Below, piece after piece: positions 63,580 through 64,000 of a DNA stretch of 64,000 nt. Where the stretch lies: positions 4,296,501 to 4,360,500 of the forward strand of contig NZ_BSDR01000001.1 in assembly GCF_027925305.1 (NCBI RefSeq), written 5' to 3'. Positions within the stretch are counted from its first letter, which is position 1. Each line of letters opens with the position of its first letter. This stretch comes from Desulforhabdus amnigena (GTDB lineage Bacteria > Desulfobacterota > Syntrophobacteria > Syntrophobacterales > Syntrophobacteraceae). The translations under genes were made by a program, and so were the position numbers. Under the pieces are notes generated by a model, which saw only the letters and a program-made list of their open reading frames with translations, had not been told where the DNA came from and ran no database searches.

Positions 63580-64000
63580 TTATCCCAAAAGAATCGACGG
63601 AGCCGCACTTAACATTTGATCACTGCAGCCCGGCATGACAATGGCTTTGGCGGGGCATTCGGCCACGCATATTCCGCAGCCCTGGCAAAGCCCAGGGTCG
63701 ATGTAGGCCGCCCCCCTCTCGTGGTCGATGCGGGGTACATGGAACGGGCAGGTCCGGACACAGGTACAACACACCGCACACTTCTCCGGCTTCACTTCGG
63801 CCACCAATCCTTCCACCGTCACGGTATCCCGCGACAGAATTTCCAGAGCTCGCGCGGCCGCGCCCTTGGCCTGTGTGATACTTTCTCCGGTATCCTTGGG
63901 ATACAAGGCCAGGCCCGCCAGGTAAACCCCTTCACTGCTTGCATCCAGGGGTTTCAATTTTTGAGGCGATTCCCCAAAGAAACCGTTTGAATCCAAATTC
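63580..64000 (-). CDS. HdrA-like subunit, partial (N-terminus beyond the window)
   Basis: The last 140 codons of an HdrA-type protein; the frame is open to position 64000. It has SEGVYLAGLALYPKD (FAD-domain end), then CAVCCTCVRTCPFH and CQGCGICVAECPAK. The order matches the C-terminus of the hdrA at 56654. It lies 110 nt upstream of mvhD on the same strand, completing a metF-metV-mvhD-hdrA cluster. hdrB and hdrC of this set may follow outside the window. Confidence 0.9.
   Translation of the reverse strand, partial: NLDSNGFFGESPQKLKPLDASSEGVYLAGLALYPKDTGESITQAKGAAARALEILSRDTVTVEGLVAEVKPEKCAVCCTCVRTCPFHVPRIDHERGAAYIDPGLCQGCGICVAECPAKAIVMPGCSDQMLSAAPSILLG

Overview
The window looks like a chromosomal segment of a Gram-negative, strictly anaerobic desulfobacterium, probably a sulfate-reducing or syntrophic member of the Desulfobacterota close to Syntrophobacteraceae. 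The grounds are two copies of the MetV/MetF methylene-tetrahydrofolate reductase pair, an HdrCBA-FlxDCBA electron-transfer operon, MvhD-type subunits, a methylmalonyl-CoA decarboxylase, and outer-envelope functions (lipoproteins, GspA/GspB, a lytic transglycosylase). The taxonomic call is inference; no rRNA or tRNA gene was seen.

Layout. 1-4861 (minus strand): a partial SidJ-like pseudokinase candidate, an SH3/NlpC-P60 lipoprotein and a gamma-glutamyltransferase-family enzyme. 5075-10207 (plus): a branched-chain amino-acid-type binding lipoprotein broken by one in-frame TAA, a hybrid histidine kinase, and undecaprenyl-diphosphatase. 10566-18049 (minus): a methionine-doublet-rich exported protein, a PAS/GAF kinase with a degenerate ATP site, a 53-residue protein, and the first C1 module (MetF, MetV and a GltD-MvhD fusion). 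18689-21529: an ExeA-type ATPase and a four-domain S1 protein. 21736-22818: an unknown membrane protein. 23313-25822: the queuosine precursor genes queD, queE, queC and queF. 25880-29684: inositol-3-phosphate synthase, two paralogous TIM-barrel isomerases and methylmalonyl-CoA decarboxylase. 29807-34398 (minus): a GH26-like lipoprotein and a 1119-residue GH18-deacetylase-glycosyltransferase fusion. 34873-37830: gspA and gspB. 38261-41349: a NitT/TauT-type ABC transporter without a binding protein. 41471-43542: an IS630-family element carrying a nested IS5-family element. 43572-50256: a small HicB-like protein, an MltB-type transglycosylase, pabABC, an AbrB/PIN toxin-antitoxin pair and a CpsB-type phosphatase. 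50716-52920: a tandem phosphofructokinase. 53293-64000 (minus): hdrCBA-flxDCBA, then the second C1 module metF-metV-mvhD-hdrA, whose hdrA is cut by the window end.

The two C1 modules and the Hdr/Flx operon are the metabolic core. MetF/MetV would interconvert methylene- and methyl-tetrahydrofolate in the acetyl-CoA pathway. Each copy sits next to a different electron carrier: a GltD-like flavoprotein fused to MvhD in the first, and MvhD plus HdrA in the second. HdrCBA-FlxDCBA would link NADH, ferredoxin and a disulfide carrier. These couplings are inferred from gene order and domains.

The non-coding sequence carries several repeat families: a ~135-bp hairpin element in three copies, a related shorter element, a second hairpin element in two copies, a heptamer tandem array upstream of queD, and a ~118-bp MITE-like element. 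An intrinsic-terminator-like hairpin sits inside the pabA leader.
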